Positions 11,141 to 23,968 are shown, counted from the first letter of the stretch. The stretch: DNA of 64,000 nucleotides from Tolypocladium sp. Sup5 PDA-1 (GCA_000750105.3 JPHH03000001.1:868001-932000); one strand, 5' to 3'. Notes: a model not told the origin generated them from the letters alone. Numbers and translations: made by a program.

Positions 11141-12149
11141 ATGTCTTTGAAACGCCAAACTTATACCGCAATGGACGTTGAAAGTCTCTTTGGCGTCAAG
11201 GTAAGCTCACACCAATGCACCCGTCACCACGCGTCTATCATGCCAACTCCCAACTCACACGTCAACCGCAGGGCAAGGTCGTCCTCATCACCGGCGGTAA
11301 ATATCCCATTCCAGCTCCATAATGCAGCACGTTTCTGACGCTGTAAAGGCGCCAAGGGCATCGGCCGCATGATCGCCGAGGGCTTCATCGCCAACGGCGC
11401 AAAAGTCTACCTCACCGGCCGCGACGCCGCCGCCTGCCACCGCGCCGTCGAGGAGCTCGCCCCCCTCGCGCGGCACGGCGCCTCGGCCCACGCCCTCCCC
11501 GCCGACCTGCAGCACCTCTCCGAGTGCGAAAGCCTCGTCAAGACGCTCGCCGAGCGCGAGCCCGCCGGCCTGCACGTGCTGCTCAACAACGCCGGCGCCG
11601 CCTGGGGCGACAACATCGACGACTACCCGGACCACGCCTGGACCAAGCTGCTCACGCTCAACCTCCAGCGCGCCTTTACCCTCACGCAGCTGTGCCTCCC
11701 GCTGCTGCAGCTCGCGGCCACGCCGGCGGACCCGGCGCGCGTGATCCACATCGGCAGCATCGACGGCCTGCGCGTGCCGACCATGGCCAACTTTGCCTAC
11801 TCGGCCAGCAAGGCCGGGCTGCACCACCTGTCGCGCGCGCTGGCGAGGGAGCTCGGCCAGCGCGATATCACGAGCAACGTGCTCGCGTGCGGACCGTTTC
11901 CGAGCAAGATGATGAAGGCGACGCTCGAATCCTTCGGCGACGTCATCAAGGGCGAGGTCCCGCTGCGGAGGGTCGGGTCGCCCGAGGATGTGGCTGGCTC
12001 GTGCATCTTCCTGTCGAGCAGGGCGGGGTGAGTTTAACTTAAAATGATTCTCGACTTGAGAACCTGACTGACGATTGTTGTGTAGTGCGTACTGCAACGG
12101 AGCCTTGATCAGGGTGGATGGCGGTGCGTCGCTCGTGGCCAAGATCTGA
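11141..12149 (+). CDS. Short-chain dehydrogenase/reductase (classical SDR)
   Basis: Four exons, 11141-11200, 11272-11296, 11349-12027 and 12086-12149, are joined by introns of 71, 52 and 58 nt and give 275 residues. The 25-nt second exon encodes GKVVLITGG and the third continues AKGIGRM, together forming the TGxxxGIG cofactor loop. NNAGA is the strand-4 motif. Ser in HIGSID and Tyr/Lys in YSASKAG are the catalytic residues. The last exon supplies the conserved NGALIRVDGG end. Such enzymes reduce or oxidise carbonyl/alcohol groups with NAD(P)H; the substrate is not readable. An alternative start is Met11 (11171), which begins MDVESLFGVKGKV as many relatives do. The gene stands alone and no pathway partner is adjacent. 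Confidence 0.93.
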
Positions 12150-12740
12150 GTTCGGTAGTACCGGTATGTGAGCAAGACGGAGGGCAGCGAATGTATGATA
12201 TCACCACATAGCGCAATGTGATACAGATTTTGTCCGGTAGCCGAGCAGGGACAAATCGTCCGTCTCGTCGCTGTCATTTATTCTCAACGTTTGCCGCCCA
12301 TGATAGTTGGGGGATTGCTCCTGTATAAAAGCCAGCCGGAATAAGTGATAGCAAAGCAAAATCATCCACCCGCCCACCGTCTCCCAAATGCAATGTAAAT
12401 AATAAACGACATGGTGATGAAGGAACCCAAGGGATATATGCCTGCTGCGCCAGAAACCAGTACATGCTCAAAGCCACACTCTTCCACAATCTACCCCGCC
12501 CAAGTCGACCGGGACTGGGCAACCTTGCCACTCTCCGGTGTAATCGTGGACGAACACGACATTCTCGAAGTAAACCGTCTCCGCTCGGCGGAAGCAAGCG
12601 GGAATTATAGCCGCTGCCGTTGCGACTTTTCCGACGCATGCTTCGAGGAAGCAGCGACGGCAGCGACGGCAGCAACGTTGAGCGTCTCGATCGCCAGCGT
12701 CCGTCCGCTCGATCTCGACAGCGGCGCAATAAGCCGGCGA
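12150..12740. other. Intergenic between convergent SDR and small-protein genes
   Basis: A probable shared 3' region. Open frames on both strands here lack recognisable motifs. Confidence 0.5.
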
Positions 12741-12965
12741 CTATATGCCGCAGCTCTCAAAGTCGCGGACCATGACAGCGACCTGCGCGCGCTTGGCGGC
12801 CTCGGCGACGAGGGTAAAGTCCTTGAGGAAGGCGTCGGTGGACGGCGTCTTGATCTGCGCTGGCGGCGGGGCCGGCGCCGCAGCCTGCGCGACGTTGGCG
12901 GGCGACTGCCGGGTCGACGAGGCGGCTGAGGAGCCGGCTGTGGTGGTGAGGGACGATGAGTTCAT
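12741..12965 (-). CDS. Small conserved-looking fungal protein of 74 residues
   Basis: This single-exon frame has a disordered Ser/Thr/Ala/Pro-rich first half. A compact amphipathic C-terminal segment follows, DAFLKDFTLVAEAAKRAQVA then VMVRDFESCGI. The segment looks like a protein helix rather than a chance translation, and it resembles small uncharacterised proteins of filamentous fungi. No signal peptide or membrane segment is present. The ATG follows a C/A-rich leader (CGCGGCACA before ATG). The function is unknown. Confidence 0.55.
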   Translation of the reverse strand: MNSSSLTTTAGSSAASSTRQSPANVAQAAAPAPPPAQIKTPSTDAFLKDFTLVAEAAKRAQVAVMVRDFESCGI

Positions 12966-15511
12966 TGTGCCGCGTGGTGAGGATGAAGAGAGGCGGCGGC
13001 GACGATGTGCGCTGGGGTGACAGGTAGACGACGACCTCCGGAACAGAATGAAGGAGGAGGAAAGAGTTGGCGACAGTGTGCTTGCGAGAGGCGAGGCCAG
13101 TACAGTACAGTCAAGTCAATGACGATGGATCGATGCGAGAGCCAGGCTTGTGAAGAGCCTAACAAACCGAAGGTCGCGTGTGACTTCGTGTGGGGTCGAG
13201 TCTGTGGATGAAGCCGACGGCCGCAAACACGATGCTTGTGCGAGGCCTGTCGCTTCTTCCAAGGATGAGACGGAGCGCACGACGCTGCGGGCTTGGCCGC
13301 CTTTATTAAGCTCTCTGCGGTCGGGCGAGATGCGAAACTGAGGTGTGGCCCCGCGACGGCGGCGAATCCGTGATGCCTCGGCCTTTGACCCGCCCCGTCC
13401 GTCCTGACGTAGCGACTATTATGGCGTGCGTCTGACAGGAACACCGAAGACGGCCGTCCGTGCCGAGATAAGGAAGCGATGAGTGCTTCCGCGACGGGCG
13501 TCTGGATGGATATGCTGCGGATGCGGATGCCGTGCGATTTTTGCGTCGTCGACAGGCGGGTTCAGGACTTCACTTCACAGAGCGGCGAGCGATTTCGCAC
13601 TCGACGTTTGCGGGGGCGGAGAAGCAAAGGTTGGTGGCGCTGGTCGGCGGGCTGCGGCGGCACAAGGCGAGTGAGTCTGTCTCTGATGGACGCGGCCTGG
13701 TTGACGGATGCGGGGGAGGGAGGCAGTGGAAGGAAGGAGGAGAGGGGATCAGGGCCGAGGACAGATATAGTTTGACGAGAGGAGCCGGCGGAGGGGATCG
13801 AGGAGTAGGAGGAGACTGGTAGTGAGACGATCATTCGATTCGCCCGCCTCGTCTCGTGCAAAGAGCCGAAGAGGCACCTTCTCTCACCACCATCAGCGAC
13901 CAGCACCACCCACCACCACAAGACGCAGGCACCAGCAGCCTTGCGCGCAGCGCCGCGAACAGTTGGTCGCCCAACGGGGTTCTCTCATGTCACCCAGATT
14001 CGGTGGAGACGGCCTGCCAAGATGCGCCATGGGGCCCCCTAGCCAGTGCAGGACGGCGTCATAGGCCCGCCGCATCAAAAGCCTCTTTGCAGGGATGCAG
14101 GCAGCGCGGCTGCAGCGCGGCTTTTACACTACCTAGTGTAAGTACTTCGTACTGGCGAGATCCAGAGCCTCCCGTCCGGGGGTCGACGGCTGCTGTCGGG
14201 CAGATCCCCAGGCCGTCTGTTGATCCTACAGCGCGATGCGACATCTACGCCGCTTTGCTTGTCGATGGGACGGGCCTCGGTAAGGAAGGGGAAGGTAAAT
14301 GCGTACATCCATACGAGTAAGTCGTAGTCAAGCAGGGGCTTGTTCGAGGCCTCGGGATGCCCTGCGGCCCGTTACCTCGTGCCTTGCCTCGCCTTATTGT
14401 TCGGTGGTGGAGATGGGACAATGCGAATGACTAGCCAGACGTCTCGTCTGGACCTGATGGGCCCTGAATACAGCGGCCGACTCGGAGAACAGGACAAAAA
14501 CCCTGCTCTGCGTGGGCTGGCCTACGAGTAGGCTGGCTGCACCGCTGCGATGCCATGTTGTGCCGTCTCTGCGCTGCATCGCGGTCCCGGAATCGCTGCT
14601 TTCCGCACTATTAATACTACTACATGCCGCCTGCTGGTGCAGTCTAGCCGGCAGCTCGATCGAAGCCTTCCCAAGACAGCTGCTGCGTCAAGCCACGGCG
14701 CTGAGCCATCCTGTCCCGTCGTCGCATCGGCGCGAGTCCAAGATATTGCCTCGCACCACTGCTTCGTACCACTGCCTTCGTACAGCCACCGGCACTCCGT
14801 ACAGCACGCCCGATCCCGGCTTGTGCCAGGGGCACTCGTCGATTCCGCGGCCGGCACCTGCAGCGGCATGTACTCGTAGCCTCAGCTCAGCTTCGTATCC
14901 CCGACGTGACCCGTTTACGGCGCCTGTCCGTCGTTATCAGTTCTGTGCGATGCGCCGGGAGAAGTCGGAGACGTGTCGACGATGTTGGTGAAGTGATGGG
15001 GCCACATTGGCTCGACTTGGTGGAGTCGGACTGCCAGACGTGACGCAGCTCCATCTGGACCCTGGATTTACTCACGGCCAACGGGCCTCTTCATACCGCC
15101 TTTTGCGCTCGAGATGATCAATTCCGCTTTCCAGTAGTCCGTAGAGCCATCAAAGTCCTTTCCAATGCACCATGTTGTTGCTGTAGATGAAGTCTTGTCA
15201 AGCAATGCCTGGCAAACGCGGCGTCGCTCCTCGGGGACTCCCATGTGTCTCCCCGCGCGCTCCATCTTCTGGCACATGCTTGCACGCTACTGAACCCCAC
15301 CGCGCGCAGAATTTCTGGAAAGGCGAGCTCCACACCCTCCGGCCCGTGATTCCCCCGACCCATCATCCACTCTTCGGCCACCCCGTCCCGGACCGACAAA
15401 GGAGTTGCCAGTCATCGCCGAGATTCGCGCATCGAACACCGAAGCGCAGCCTCGGAGCATCCGATCCGCTGAACCGGGCACAGCTCCCCATCGCTTTGCG
15501 AAGCTCGCGCA
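12966..15511. other. 2.5-kb stretch without a supported gene
   Basis: Many open frames of 60-160 codons occur on both strands, but all are Ser/Arg/Pro-rich without motifs or consistent splice signals. The left part is probably the promoter of the small-protein gene. The right 150 nt are the C/A-rich leader of the SAM35-like gene. A TAAGTACTTCGTACT near-palindrome lies near 14139. Confidence 0.4.
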
Positions 15512-16527
15512 ATGGCTGTCGCTGCTGGTGCTGCTGCTGACGAGCGCGGCTGGTTCGCCGTGCCGCCGCCCGTGCGCGAGCTCTTCAAGCTCTTCCCGCT
15601 GCGCGTCTACGCCGCCGAGCCGCTGCCCGCGCGCGCGCCGGACCGTACGCGCGACCGGCCGCGGCTGTACGTCTTTGCGGGCGAGGAGGAGGCTCGGCGG
15701 GGGCGTCCGAGCTACAACCCGTCGTGTCTAAAGTGGCAGGTTCGTGTGCACCGTTAGAACTGGCATGTTCTGCTAGGGGGGGGGATCGGAGCTGACGATG
15801 GTGGTGTCTAGACGTACCTCCGAATCGCCGGCGTCGATGTCGATCTCGTCCCGTCGAATAACCATGCCTCACCCTCGGGCTCGCTGCCCTTCCTCCTGCC
15901 CTCGTCGGCCGACTCGAGACCCGACGTGCCCCTGACGGGCAGCAAGATCGAGCGGTACGCGCAAGGCCGCTCCTCGCACGACCTAAACGACATCTCCTCT
16001 CCGCGCCTCGAGGTCTACCTCGCCCTCCTCACACAAAATATCCGTCCCGCCTGGGTATGTCCTCTACCACAGCCACGATATTCAAGCAGGATCAAGCAGC
16101 TAACCTCCTGCAGCTTCACGCCCTCTACATCGTCCCCGCCAACACCCCCCTCCTCACCGCCCTCTACCTCCCCAGCAGCGTCCTCCTCCGAACCCCCCTC
16201 CTGCATACCCTCCGCACCGCCGCCACCGCGGAGATCCTCAAGACCACCCGCCGGCCGCTCCTCTCCCCGCCCCAGATCCTCACCGACGCCGCTGCCGCCT
16301 TCCGCTCCCTCGCCGCGCTGCTCGCCGACGACGAGTGGTTCTTCGACGCTGACGCGCCGGGGACGTTCGACGCCGAGGTGTTTGCGTACACATACCTGAT
16401 ACTGGACGATTGCATGGGGTGGAGGGATGATGCGCTGAGGGCGTGCCTAGCGGAGTTTCCGAATCTGGTGCGGCATAGCACGAGGCTGTACGAGAGGTGT
16501 TGGGCAACAACGGAGACGGAGGCGTGA
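15512..16527 (+). CDS. SAM35: Sam35/metaxin-like subunit of the mitochondrial SAM complex
   Basis: Three exons, 15512-15739, 15812-16054 and 16114-16527, with 72- and 59-nt introns (GCTGAC and GCTAAC branches), encode 294 residues. The opening WFAVPPPVRELFKLFPLRVY resembles the start of yeast Sam35. The thioredoxin-like half ends in PSNNHASPSGSLPFLL, and the second half is GST-C-like and helical. Sam35 sits on the cytosolic face of the mitochondrial outer membrane and recognises the beta-signal of incoming beta-barrel proteins. There is no transmembrane segment or presequence, as expected for a peripheral subunit. The protein could instead be the sister Sam37/metaxin; the opening favours Sam35. 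It converges with VID30. Confidence 0.8.
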
Positions 16528-17105
16528 GGACGCGCCTTGTATGAATATAGTGCCGCCATATCGTTGGCATGTTGAGGGATAGAACGGGTCTCATGTATCA
16601 ACTTGTATTATGATATCAGCGTCCAAAGAACGCCTGAACAAAACCAATATAGAGTTCAACCATCACCGCCAAACTGGCCAGCCGGTTTATAATGTGGTGT
16701 TCAAGGACTGTCGATTCAGTTCTATTTCGCTAGTCCGTGTACGCTCATTTTGTCCGACTTAATACAGTCAGTCCTCCCACCTCTCCGAGTCCACCACCAT
16801 CGTCCCCTCAAACATCTACAGACCCCAGCCGAGTACCGCCCGACACCAAGTCGTAGTCTCCCCCAGCGACCACTTCATGGATTGGAATCAAAAGGAGAGA
16901 CCAAGTCAACGCCCGTCCGAGCCGAAAACCACAAAAAAGGAGCTGCCGAAAACCCCTGCCCTGAGATGCAGCCTTGGGAAAAGAGAGAGAAGAGACAACC
17001 GGTTCCGCGCCGAAACACCACAACTATGAAATTATGTCACGACCGAGTAGAGATGCAGTCCAACACAGCACCAACTGCGAGCCACGCCGTAGCTGTCTGG
17101 TCTGT
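16528..17105. other. Convergent 3' intergenic region, SAM35-like and VID30
   Basis: An AT-richer stretch after 16530 is probably 3' UTR for both genes. No gene is seen. Confidence 0.5.
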
Positions 17106-19502
17106 TCAGATCGGCGGAAACGCAGTAATGCCCTCCACCAGGCCTTGCAGAGACACGAAGGCACCAGGGCCGCCATCTTGTCGGAGGTTTTCGAGCAAAA
17201 CGCTCGTCTGTGCGTAGACCTTTTCCAGGGACGCACGTGATGATTTACCGAGCGAGGCTATGCCAGCGTTAGCCATTGTCACCACTGAAAGGGGCCCTGC
17301 ATTGTGATTGAATCTCCACTTACATAGGATGGCAGAGTTAAGTTCCTCGGCAACAGTTGCCCGCCCCTTCCTGTCCAGCAAATGGCTCACCTGCGGCTCT
17401 GTGAGTGGGTTAGAGTAGGCTACCAGAGCCCAAATCTCACCCAGCGCGCTGCTGACCTCCTTGCGCGGGTCGTTGGCGTATTGGGCTTCCAGTGCTTGTC
17501 CGTACTCCAGCATGCTCTGCTCCAACGTCATGAGCTCCACTTGCTGCTCCGACCCGTCCATCTCTAGGCTGTCTCCCCAGGCGTTGTTGTCGCTACCATC
17601 GAGGTCGAGGTCCATCTCCTGCGAGCCTGAACCAGGGCCGTGGCCGTTGCTCCTCTTGGAGTCGCCGCCGGTTCTCATCTGGGCTGCTTTCCGCACCATC
17701 TCGATGAACTTGCGGCACCGGAGTTTGAAGTATACCTCCTCGTTGTCCCGCAGTACTTGGGGATAATACGCATTTGTGTACTTAAGCGCCCGGTCGACAT
17801 CCCCTTCTAGGATCGCTCTGCGGATGCCTGTACACGCGTTAGACAAGGTCGAATGGCAGGTAGGGGGGTTAGAGGAGGCCGCACGTTGCCTGTTGTTTGC
17901 GTCTTCGTCGTCTTTGATGTTAATACCGTCGACTTTCACATTCGGGTCCAGGTTGAGGGCCTCTTTTTGTGTCCTCATGTCCTCCGCAAAGGCTCGGGCC
18001 GTCTCAACGTAGCCGTCATGCTGGAGGAACTGCAACACCAAGGTCTGGATGAGGTCCGTTTCGTTCATGCCAGGTTCCAGTCGCGACGTGTCCGTGGACT
18101 CGATGGCCTTCTGAATCTTATCACGTTGCTCCTGGTATCCATGTCAGCGGAATTCCGGCCGTCGTGCGAAGGCGACCAGGAGGTAGGCAATACGTACACG
18201 CATCAGGTCATCAATGTTGTACACGAAAGGCAATTGTCCGAAATTCGCAAGGACGAACTCCCCGGGCTTCTTCAGGCTGATGGAGGGATACAGCTTGCCC
18301 CGGCCGAGGTCGTGAAACCCGACACCTGGTGACCATGTCAGCGCCTGTCCCGCTTGGTCCAATCAGAGCGACTGCGTCTTACCCAGCTTGACTCCGTTCT
18401 TGGTGAAGAACGCGGTGTGATCTCGGAAGTTGACGCCACAGCCCACCACGTCACCAGGATTGAATGTTGGCCCATAGGCACGCCCATTGTTCTGGCCCGT
18501 GTAGCAGCGGCCATCGTCGCCGTGGTACGCCCAAGACTCTGGTTCCCAGCCCACTGGTCTCGCTAATGATGCAGTCTTGGTGGAGAATCCAATCGCTACG
18601 GTGGTACTGCTTGCTTGTCAGTCCATTCCTGCTACCAAAACTAGTTCGTAGGCACGATGGCCCGAGGTGAAAGGAGGAAATACGCACTCGTCTCGCTTCC
18701 CTTGTAGTATCTGCACTTCGAAATAGTATATGCCACACTGGGGGGGCATGTGATGGTCTGCTCGGACCGCGGACGCCTCGTGTTCGCGCTCGTGGTGGCT
18801 CTTGCCCCCGAGGTATTTGACGGTCAGATTATCGGGCTCGAGCTCGATGCCGCTCCAAATGTCGTCCTTGTTCCATCGCGTCGGGAGAGGCGCCAGCGCA
18901 TCGTCGTCCTCAAAGGCAGGCGGTCGTTCGATGACGTTGTGGGCCATGCCCCGGTGGGCACCCGGAGGCAGTGGCGGCTGGTTGAAGGCGGTACCGTTGT
19001 TGGCGGACCCATTCCCCGTCGACCGCTTGGACTCTTTTTGTGCTTGCAGCTTCGCCTTGTGTGCCTCTTCCAGCATCTGCATGTACGTGGACTCCTTCAG
19101 GTAAGACGGCACGAAGAAGCGACCATCAGCCTCCGCCGTCGAGTCGTCGTCGTCGTCGTCGACCGGTGCCGTAAACATGCTGAATGCTCGCGAGAACGAC
19201 GGCATGTTCCCGCTCGTACTCCAAATGGCCCCAATACGGTCGTTGGCCGGATCACCCATATCGATACTGTTGCCACGCGCCGTCCCGACGAGGTTGGGGA
19301 GGGGGTCGACGAGCAGGTCGAGACCCCCGTTCAAGATGGACGTGCGGGCGGGATGCGAGTAGAAATGAGAGCTTCCTCCGGGGCGGGGAGGAGCCGGGGT
19401 AGAATATGGAGATGCGAATCGGCTTCGGGGTTGACCAGAGGTTCCGGCAGACGAGTCCGAGTCTGGGACACCAGATGAGCCATGCCGGAACGGACTGGTC
19501 AT
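17106..19502 (-). CDS. VID30: Vid30/Gid1 (RanBPM-type) scaffold of the GID ubiquitin ligase
   Basis: Six exons (19502-18688, 18609-18383, 18325-18198, 18131-17885, 17827-17324, 17257-17106) join in frame to 690 residues. A disordered N-terminus is followed by a SPRY domain (about residues 200-380: GIYYFEVQIL, GFSTKTASL, WAYHGDDGRCYTG, DVVGCGVNF). LisH comes next (LQFLQHDGYVETARAFAEDM), then CTLH (RRAILEGDVDRALKYTN), and the CRA region ends LEKVYAQTSVLLENLRQDGG. In yeast this subunit is the central scaffold of the CTLH/GID E3 complex that degrades gluconeogenic enzymes. The introns at 17828-17884 (57 nt) and 17258-17323 (66 nt) are multiples of three without stops, so unspliced reading looks falsely continuous. 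The start MTSPFRHG was preferred over an ATG 12 codons upstream. Confidence 0.93.
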
Positions 19503-21332
19503 GATGGGGAAAGAGGAGCAGGGGAGCGTGCCTGGCAAACGAGGGCGGGTGCAGGTGCTGGAGCTTCCAGGCGAGCTTCAGTCAACCTGCCGCTCGTTCG
19601 GGGGCAAGCTTCCGTGTGGTTACAACTCTCCTCGCCACGACGGGGTCTCGACGCTGCCAGCAGTCACAGGCAGGCTCAGTTGGACGTCGATGGGGGAAGA
19701 ATCGTCGCCAGAGGTCGGGCTTGGGTTCCAGTGGTGTTCGAAGCAGGCGATCGGCGGTTGGGTCGACCAAGAGGGAGGGGAGCGGTTGGAGGTTGGAGTG
19801 GAGGAGGTCCGTGAGGGTTCGCCGTCGAATGGCCCGCTCGATTCCGGGACGGCTGCCGCAGTTAGCCCGCGACAAGGCAGGCGGCAGTTTGGCTGAAGCG
19901 TGACCAGCACAGGAAAGGCGACAATAACAGGGCAGACGAGGATGCTGGGGAGGGAAGCTGAGCATGGCTCGGGCGCCTATCTGCGGAGATGCTCGACACG
20001 TCGATGGGGTGTCATCACCTGTTGAAGTGACGGGTGGCGCTGCTGCAGCTGGCAGTGGAGCAATGGGTGAATGGGTGTCTCCGCCGGGCCAGCCATCACG
20101 CGGGCAGCAGATAATACAGCCCGCTGCCCAGGTGCCCAGCACCGGTTTCAGCGGACTCGCCTCCACTGCGACGGGCAGCGATGAGGCGCTGGATGGGGTC
20201 GGGGAATGGTGGAATCCAGGTCGCTAGCCTCTGTAGCTCAGGCCTCAAGACCTCGGGCCTAGTCAAAGCGATCCATTGGATTGGCACGGAGGCGTCTCAC
20301 CTTCCAACCGCCATCATTTGCGTCACCCTTTAGGTTGACGAACGGCCTACGGATGCATACGTTACGTATTCCACCCAAGATGCCTACCTCTCACCTGGAT
20401 TTATAAGCCGACGAGTCCAGACCGCCGCCGTGCAGCTTGCTACAGTCCTCTGGCAGCTCGCAGACACGCAGAACCCCCTCTCCAGCCACCAGCAAGCACC
20501 ATCCGAATCCGTCCAGGTTCCTCAGGTACGAAAGGGATGACTAAGCGCCGCCCGGATCGCAACGTCTCTGCGATGTTCCAACTCGGCGCCAATTACCCCC
20601 TCGAGGCGTTGGCTCTCAGCACTGGGGACATGGGGCCCCAACAGTAGACGTAGATGTAGCGGGCAATTCGTGCAGTGTCTGGCAATGTCTGTAGTGCGAC
20701 GCGTGTAGCCCGCCTTGCCCTGCGGCCCCCTGGTTAGTGGAGGATCCGGGAATCCCATGATGCCATCCACCGCAACGATACGTGGCTACTAGCTCGCCAA
20801 TCCGGCTGAAGCGGTGCTCAGCGGAGGGGCGGCCGGATCAGCATCAATGCTGGTCATTGTCAGCGCATTGTCTCAGCATTCAAGGCCGCGACAAAGGAAA
20901 CAGGGCCCCAAACTCCACTGTCGACATGTCGTTTCACGACGAGAATTCAAAACTGCACCAGGTGAAATACTCAGGCGTCCGCCCAGCCCTTCTATGTATG
21001 AGCCCTAAGAATACCATTACTGTACATGTAAACACGCTTCCTTCGATCCTGTACTCCCGTTGTCCTGCCGTCCCTGAGGAGCGTGCTATGCCTCCTATCC
21101 CAACGCCGGCGACATCATCGTCGCGAAGACTAAGCTCATAAAGAAATATGAAATAATAATCGACAAAACAGACCGACCAACCGTCGTCATCGATAGTGAA
21201 GGGCAAGCCCAATGTGATCCAGGCTGCGAGCCTGCCAGCAACTTTTCCATCGGCCCTGCAATCTCCACAGATGGTCGTGATCCCCTAAGAAGTGTGACTC
21301 CTACACAGCAATGAGGCTGCATTATGGAGCGT
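19503..21332. other. 1.8-kb intergenic, VID30 promoter and IES4 3' side
   Basis: No gene is supported. Scattered frames such as 20782-21141 (+) lack motifs. The region next to 19503 is probably the VID30 5' leader and promoter. Confidence 0.45.
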
Positions 21333-22196
21333 TTATGATGCAGCCGCGACGGCCATGGGTGCAGGCGAAGATGCATTTATGCTGGGGGCGCTTCGCATAT
21401 CGGCATCGGCGTTGCTGTTGCTGTTGCTGGCGCTGGGGCCTTCCTGCCCGTTCTCCTTGTTCTCCTTGCCGCTGCTATTATCCGCCGAGGGAGCACCGGA
21501 GTCGTCGTTGCCAGACTCGGGGGCCTTCTTCGGCGGTGCAGTCCATCGAGGAACCTCCCAGATAACGCCGGTGAAGCTCTTGAGTGTGAAGCCCCCGCGG
21601 GCCCATTTGCGGCAAGGCTTGCCGGATCTGTCGAGTGCACGGAGGCCAGCGTTGATGGCTCCCTGGTTCGCTTTGGGGCCGAGTTTGTGTGCTCCCGCAG
21701 CTCGATTGGCGGCGGAGTGGTCTATCGTACCGTCCTCCCTGTGGTCATTGTTAGTATGCTGTACCAGCCATCGAGAGACGGTGGAAGAGAGAACTTACAA
21801 TCGAGGCTTCTTCTTAGGGCCAGGCTTTCCCCTTGGCTTAGGGATCCCATCTATGCCATTTGCGGATCGCTTGGTGCCTCTCTTCTTGGGCCCATCGGTG
21901 GGAGGTCCCATGCCGGACGGTGCAGGGGTGCCTTCTGCGGCCGGCGTAGCAGCGTTGGAGTCGGATGCATTCTCGCCGTTGGAGGTGGTCGGCGCAGCCA
22001 AATTGGCAGAGTTGGCAGGCGAGCCCTTGACGTCCTTGGGCTCCGAAGATTCCTTCACCGAAGGAGTGTCTTCTTTAACCGACTCGGGCATGAGAAGTAC
22101 GCGCAGCTGAGCCGGCGACACGGCCAAGGTGACCAGCAGGCTTGGCTTGCCGCCAGACTTGCGTCGGCCATCTGCAGCCTTGCCGGACGGGGGCAT
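21333..22196 (-). CDS. IES4: Ies4-like subunit of the INO80 chromatin remodeller
   Basis: Two exons (22196-21799, 21738-21333) with a 60-nt intron (GTAAGT donor, ACTAAC branch, CAG acceptor) give 267 residues. The start, MPPSGKAADGRRKSGGKPS then LLVTLAVSPAQLRVLLMP, matches the fungal Ies4 family (PF08193). The middle is Ser/Pro/Ala-rich. A basic patch KPRGKPGPKKKPRL straddles the intron and is likely nuclear targeting or DNA contact. The conserved block after it contains LGPKANQGAINAGLRALDRS and WARGGFTLKSFTGVIWEVP. The tail is disordered. In yeast Ies4 is a small INO80 subunit phosphorylated in checkpoint signalling. The assignment rests on pattern memory of the two conserved blocks. Confidence 0.85.
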
Positions 22197-23966
22197 CGTG
22201 ACGGTGTGTGTGCGTGTGGTGTCGCGGCGGTGGGTTTTTGATGCTGACGGCGCGCGGATGAGGCGTCACGGAGATGCAGGAGGACAAATGCTGGTGATGG
22301 TGGCGACGGGGAAGGAGATTATTTGCAGCAGCGAGGTGGATGGCGGAGGCGGCGGCAGTTTTGGGCGGTGCTCGGGACCAAGGACCAAGGCCCAGCAGCA
22401 ATGGGCTTAGCAGCAGCGACCCGAGGGCTGGAGCGGTTGTTGGTGTTGGTGGTGGTGGTGATCCAGCGCGGTCGGAGCCGTCAGGTCAGGTCAGGCAGGC
22501 CAGGGGGCGATTTGCGTGCACGCGTGGAGCCGTTTGGGTATTTTCTAGCAGGCAGCGCAGATGGTGATGCCCATGGCCACGGCGGTGATGGAAAGCAGAG
22601 GCGGACGGGGAGAGTTGGGGGAAAGCGGAGGCAGGGAGGGAGGGAGGCGGGATTTTCATTTTCTGGGGGGCGTTGCGTTGTCTCGTAGGTTTGGGGCCTT
22701 GGTCTCATCCTGACAATTTTTTGGTGCCAGAGGCGGCGCACAACGAAAATGATGTGGGCAAAAGGCTTCTCTGGTGGACGACGCTGGCGCAGATACCAGC
22801 AGCAGGAGCAGCAGCGCGGGCAGGTTGCAGGGCCAGACCGTGACGCTCGCGCTTGCCCCCGAGGGGGTGTGGGTTTTGGGAAGGTTGCCGCGGGCCCCAA
22901 AGCGGACTAGCGCCCACGGTATGCACCAAAAGGGGCGCACGCATTATCCTTGCCTCCGGCCGGGCCGGCCAATCAGCACGCGTGTCACAGCTCCAGGCAA
23001 CACAGAGCTGAGTGCTGAGTGAGCATGGCATCGCGAGAGGGAGAAAACAGAGAGGGCAAGCGGGATACGCACACGCCGAGGACGCTCTTGCCGTGCTGCT
23101 GTGGTCGTCACGTTACAGGGCCTGACAGGCTTCAGGCTAGGGAGGCATTATTGCCAACGAGATCATCCGCACCACCAGCCACCAGCCCGCTGCGTCGTTT
23201 GTTCGCAGTCCATGGCATGACCAACACGAAGCGCCCAACGATGACGGTCACACTCGCCAACTGGGCATTCAGCCTGCCTCGCGCCGTGCCAGTCGGAACA
23301 GGCGGTTGCACCTCGATGTACCGTCCAGGGACTGCGTGAGCGACCGCCTACTCTTGTGTCCTCACCGAACTCTGGCACACCATTGCCACAAGCTGCTCGC
23401 ACCAATCCTGGAGCACGGCGATGGATCGACACATCCGCTCGGTCGCGGCCCTGTCCAATCCGTCGTGCGGCCGCCGCCCAAGTACTGTGCGAACGAAGAG
23501 AGGTGGCCATCAGCTTAGCTTGCCTCGGACGTGATGAAAACCGCCATCTCGCCAAGGCACCACCACCGCCCAGAGGCACAACTCGTCGGCTGGGATCCAC
23601 GGTCCAGGCTGTCATTAATACGGTGCAGGCCCTGCGATGCCGCATGAAATGACACGCAAGGAGTCCGCGGGGTCCAACCCAAAACTACCACCGAAAGCCT
23701 TCGGATGCGCTCTCATGAATCAGGTCGGATGGATCCTCCAATTCCACGCTGTTCTTCCCCCTCATCTCGCCCAAGTCGCCATCCTGCCCACAAAACCATG
23801 ACCTACTAACAAAGGAAATTTGTGCGCCTGACCTCGAGGGCATGGCCATCGCTGCGAAGACGGGATCGAAAGGTGCCTCCCTGGATCCAGCGAGACGCCC
23901 AACATTGATTGCGGGCTGCTGTGTGCATGGCAGCACCAGACCGCCCTGCCCAATCTTTCGCAACAC
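22197..23966. other. Intergenic, IES4 promoter to transposon boundary
   Basis: No gene is supported. The 5' leader of IES4 (22200-22450) is rich in GGT/GGC on this strand. The rest is GC-rich without protein-like frames. Confidence 0.45.
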
Positions 23967-23968
23967 TA
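23967..23968. repeat. TA target-site duplication, left
   Basis: The TA immediately outside the left 29-bp TIR matches the TA at 28692-28693. This is the expected duplication for a Tc1/mariner insertion. Confidence 0.85.

Noticed and set aside
11288..12277. 329-codon minus-strand frame opposite the SDR gene
   Set aside because: Shadow frame; the plus strand has a complete SDR with consistent splice sites.
23163..23645. 160-codon minus-strand frame left of the transposon
   Set aside because: Arg/Ala/Gly-rich chance frame without motifs or splice support.
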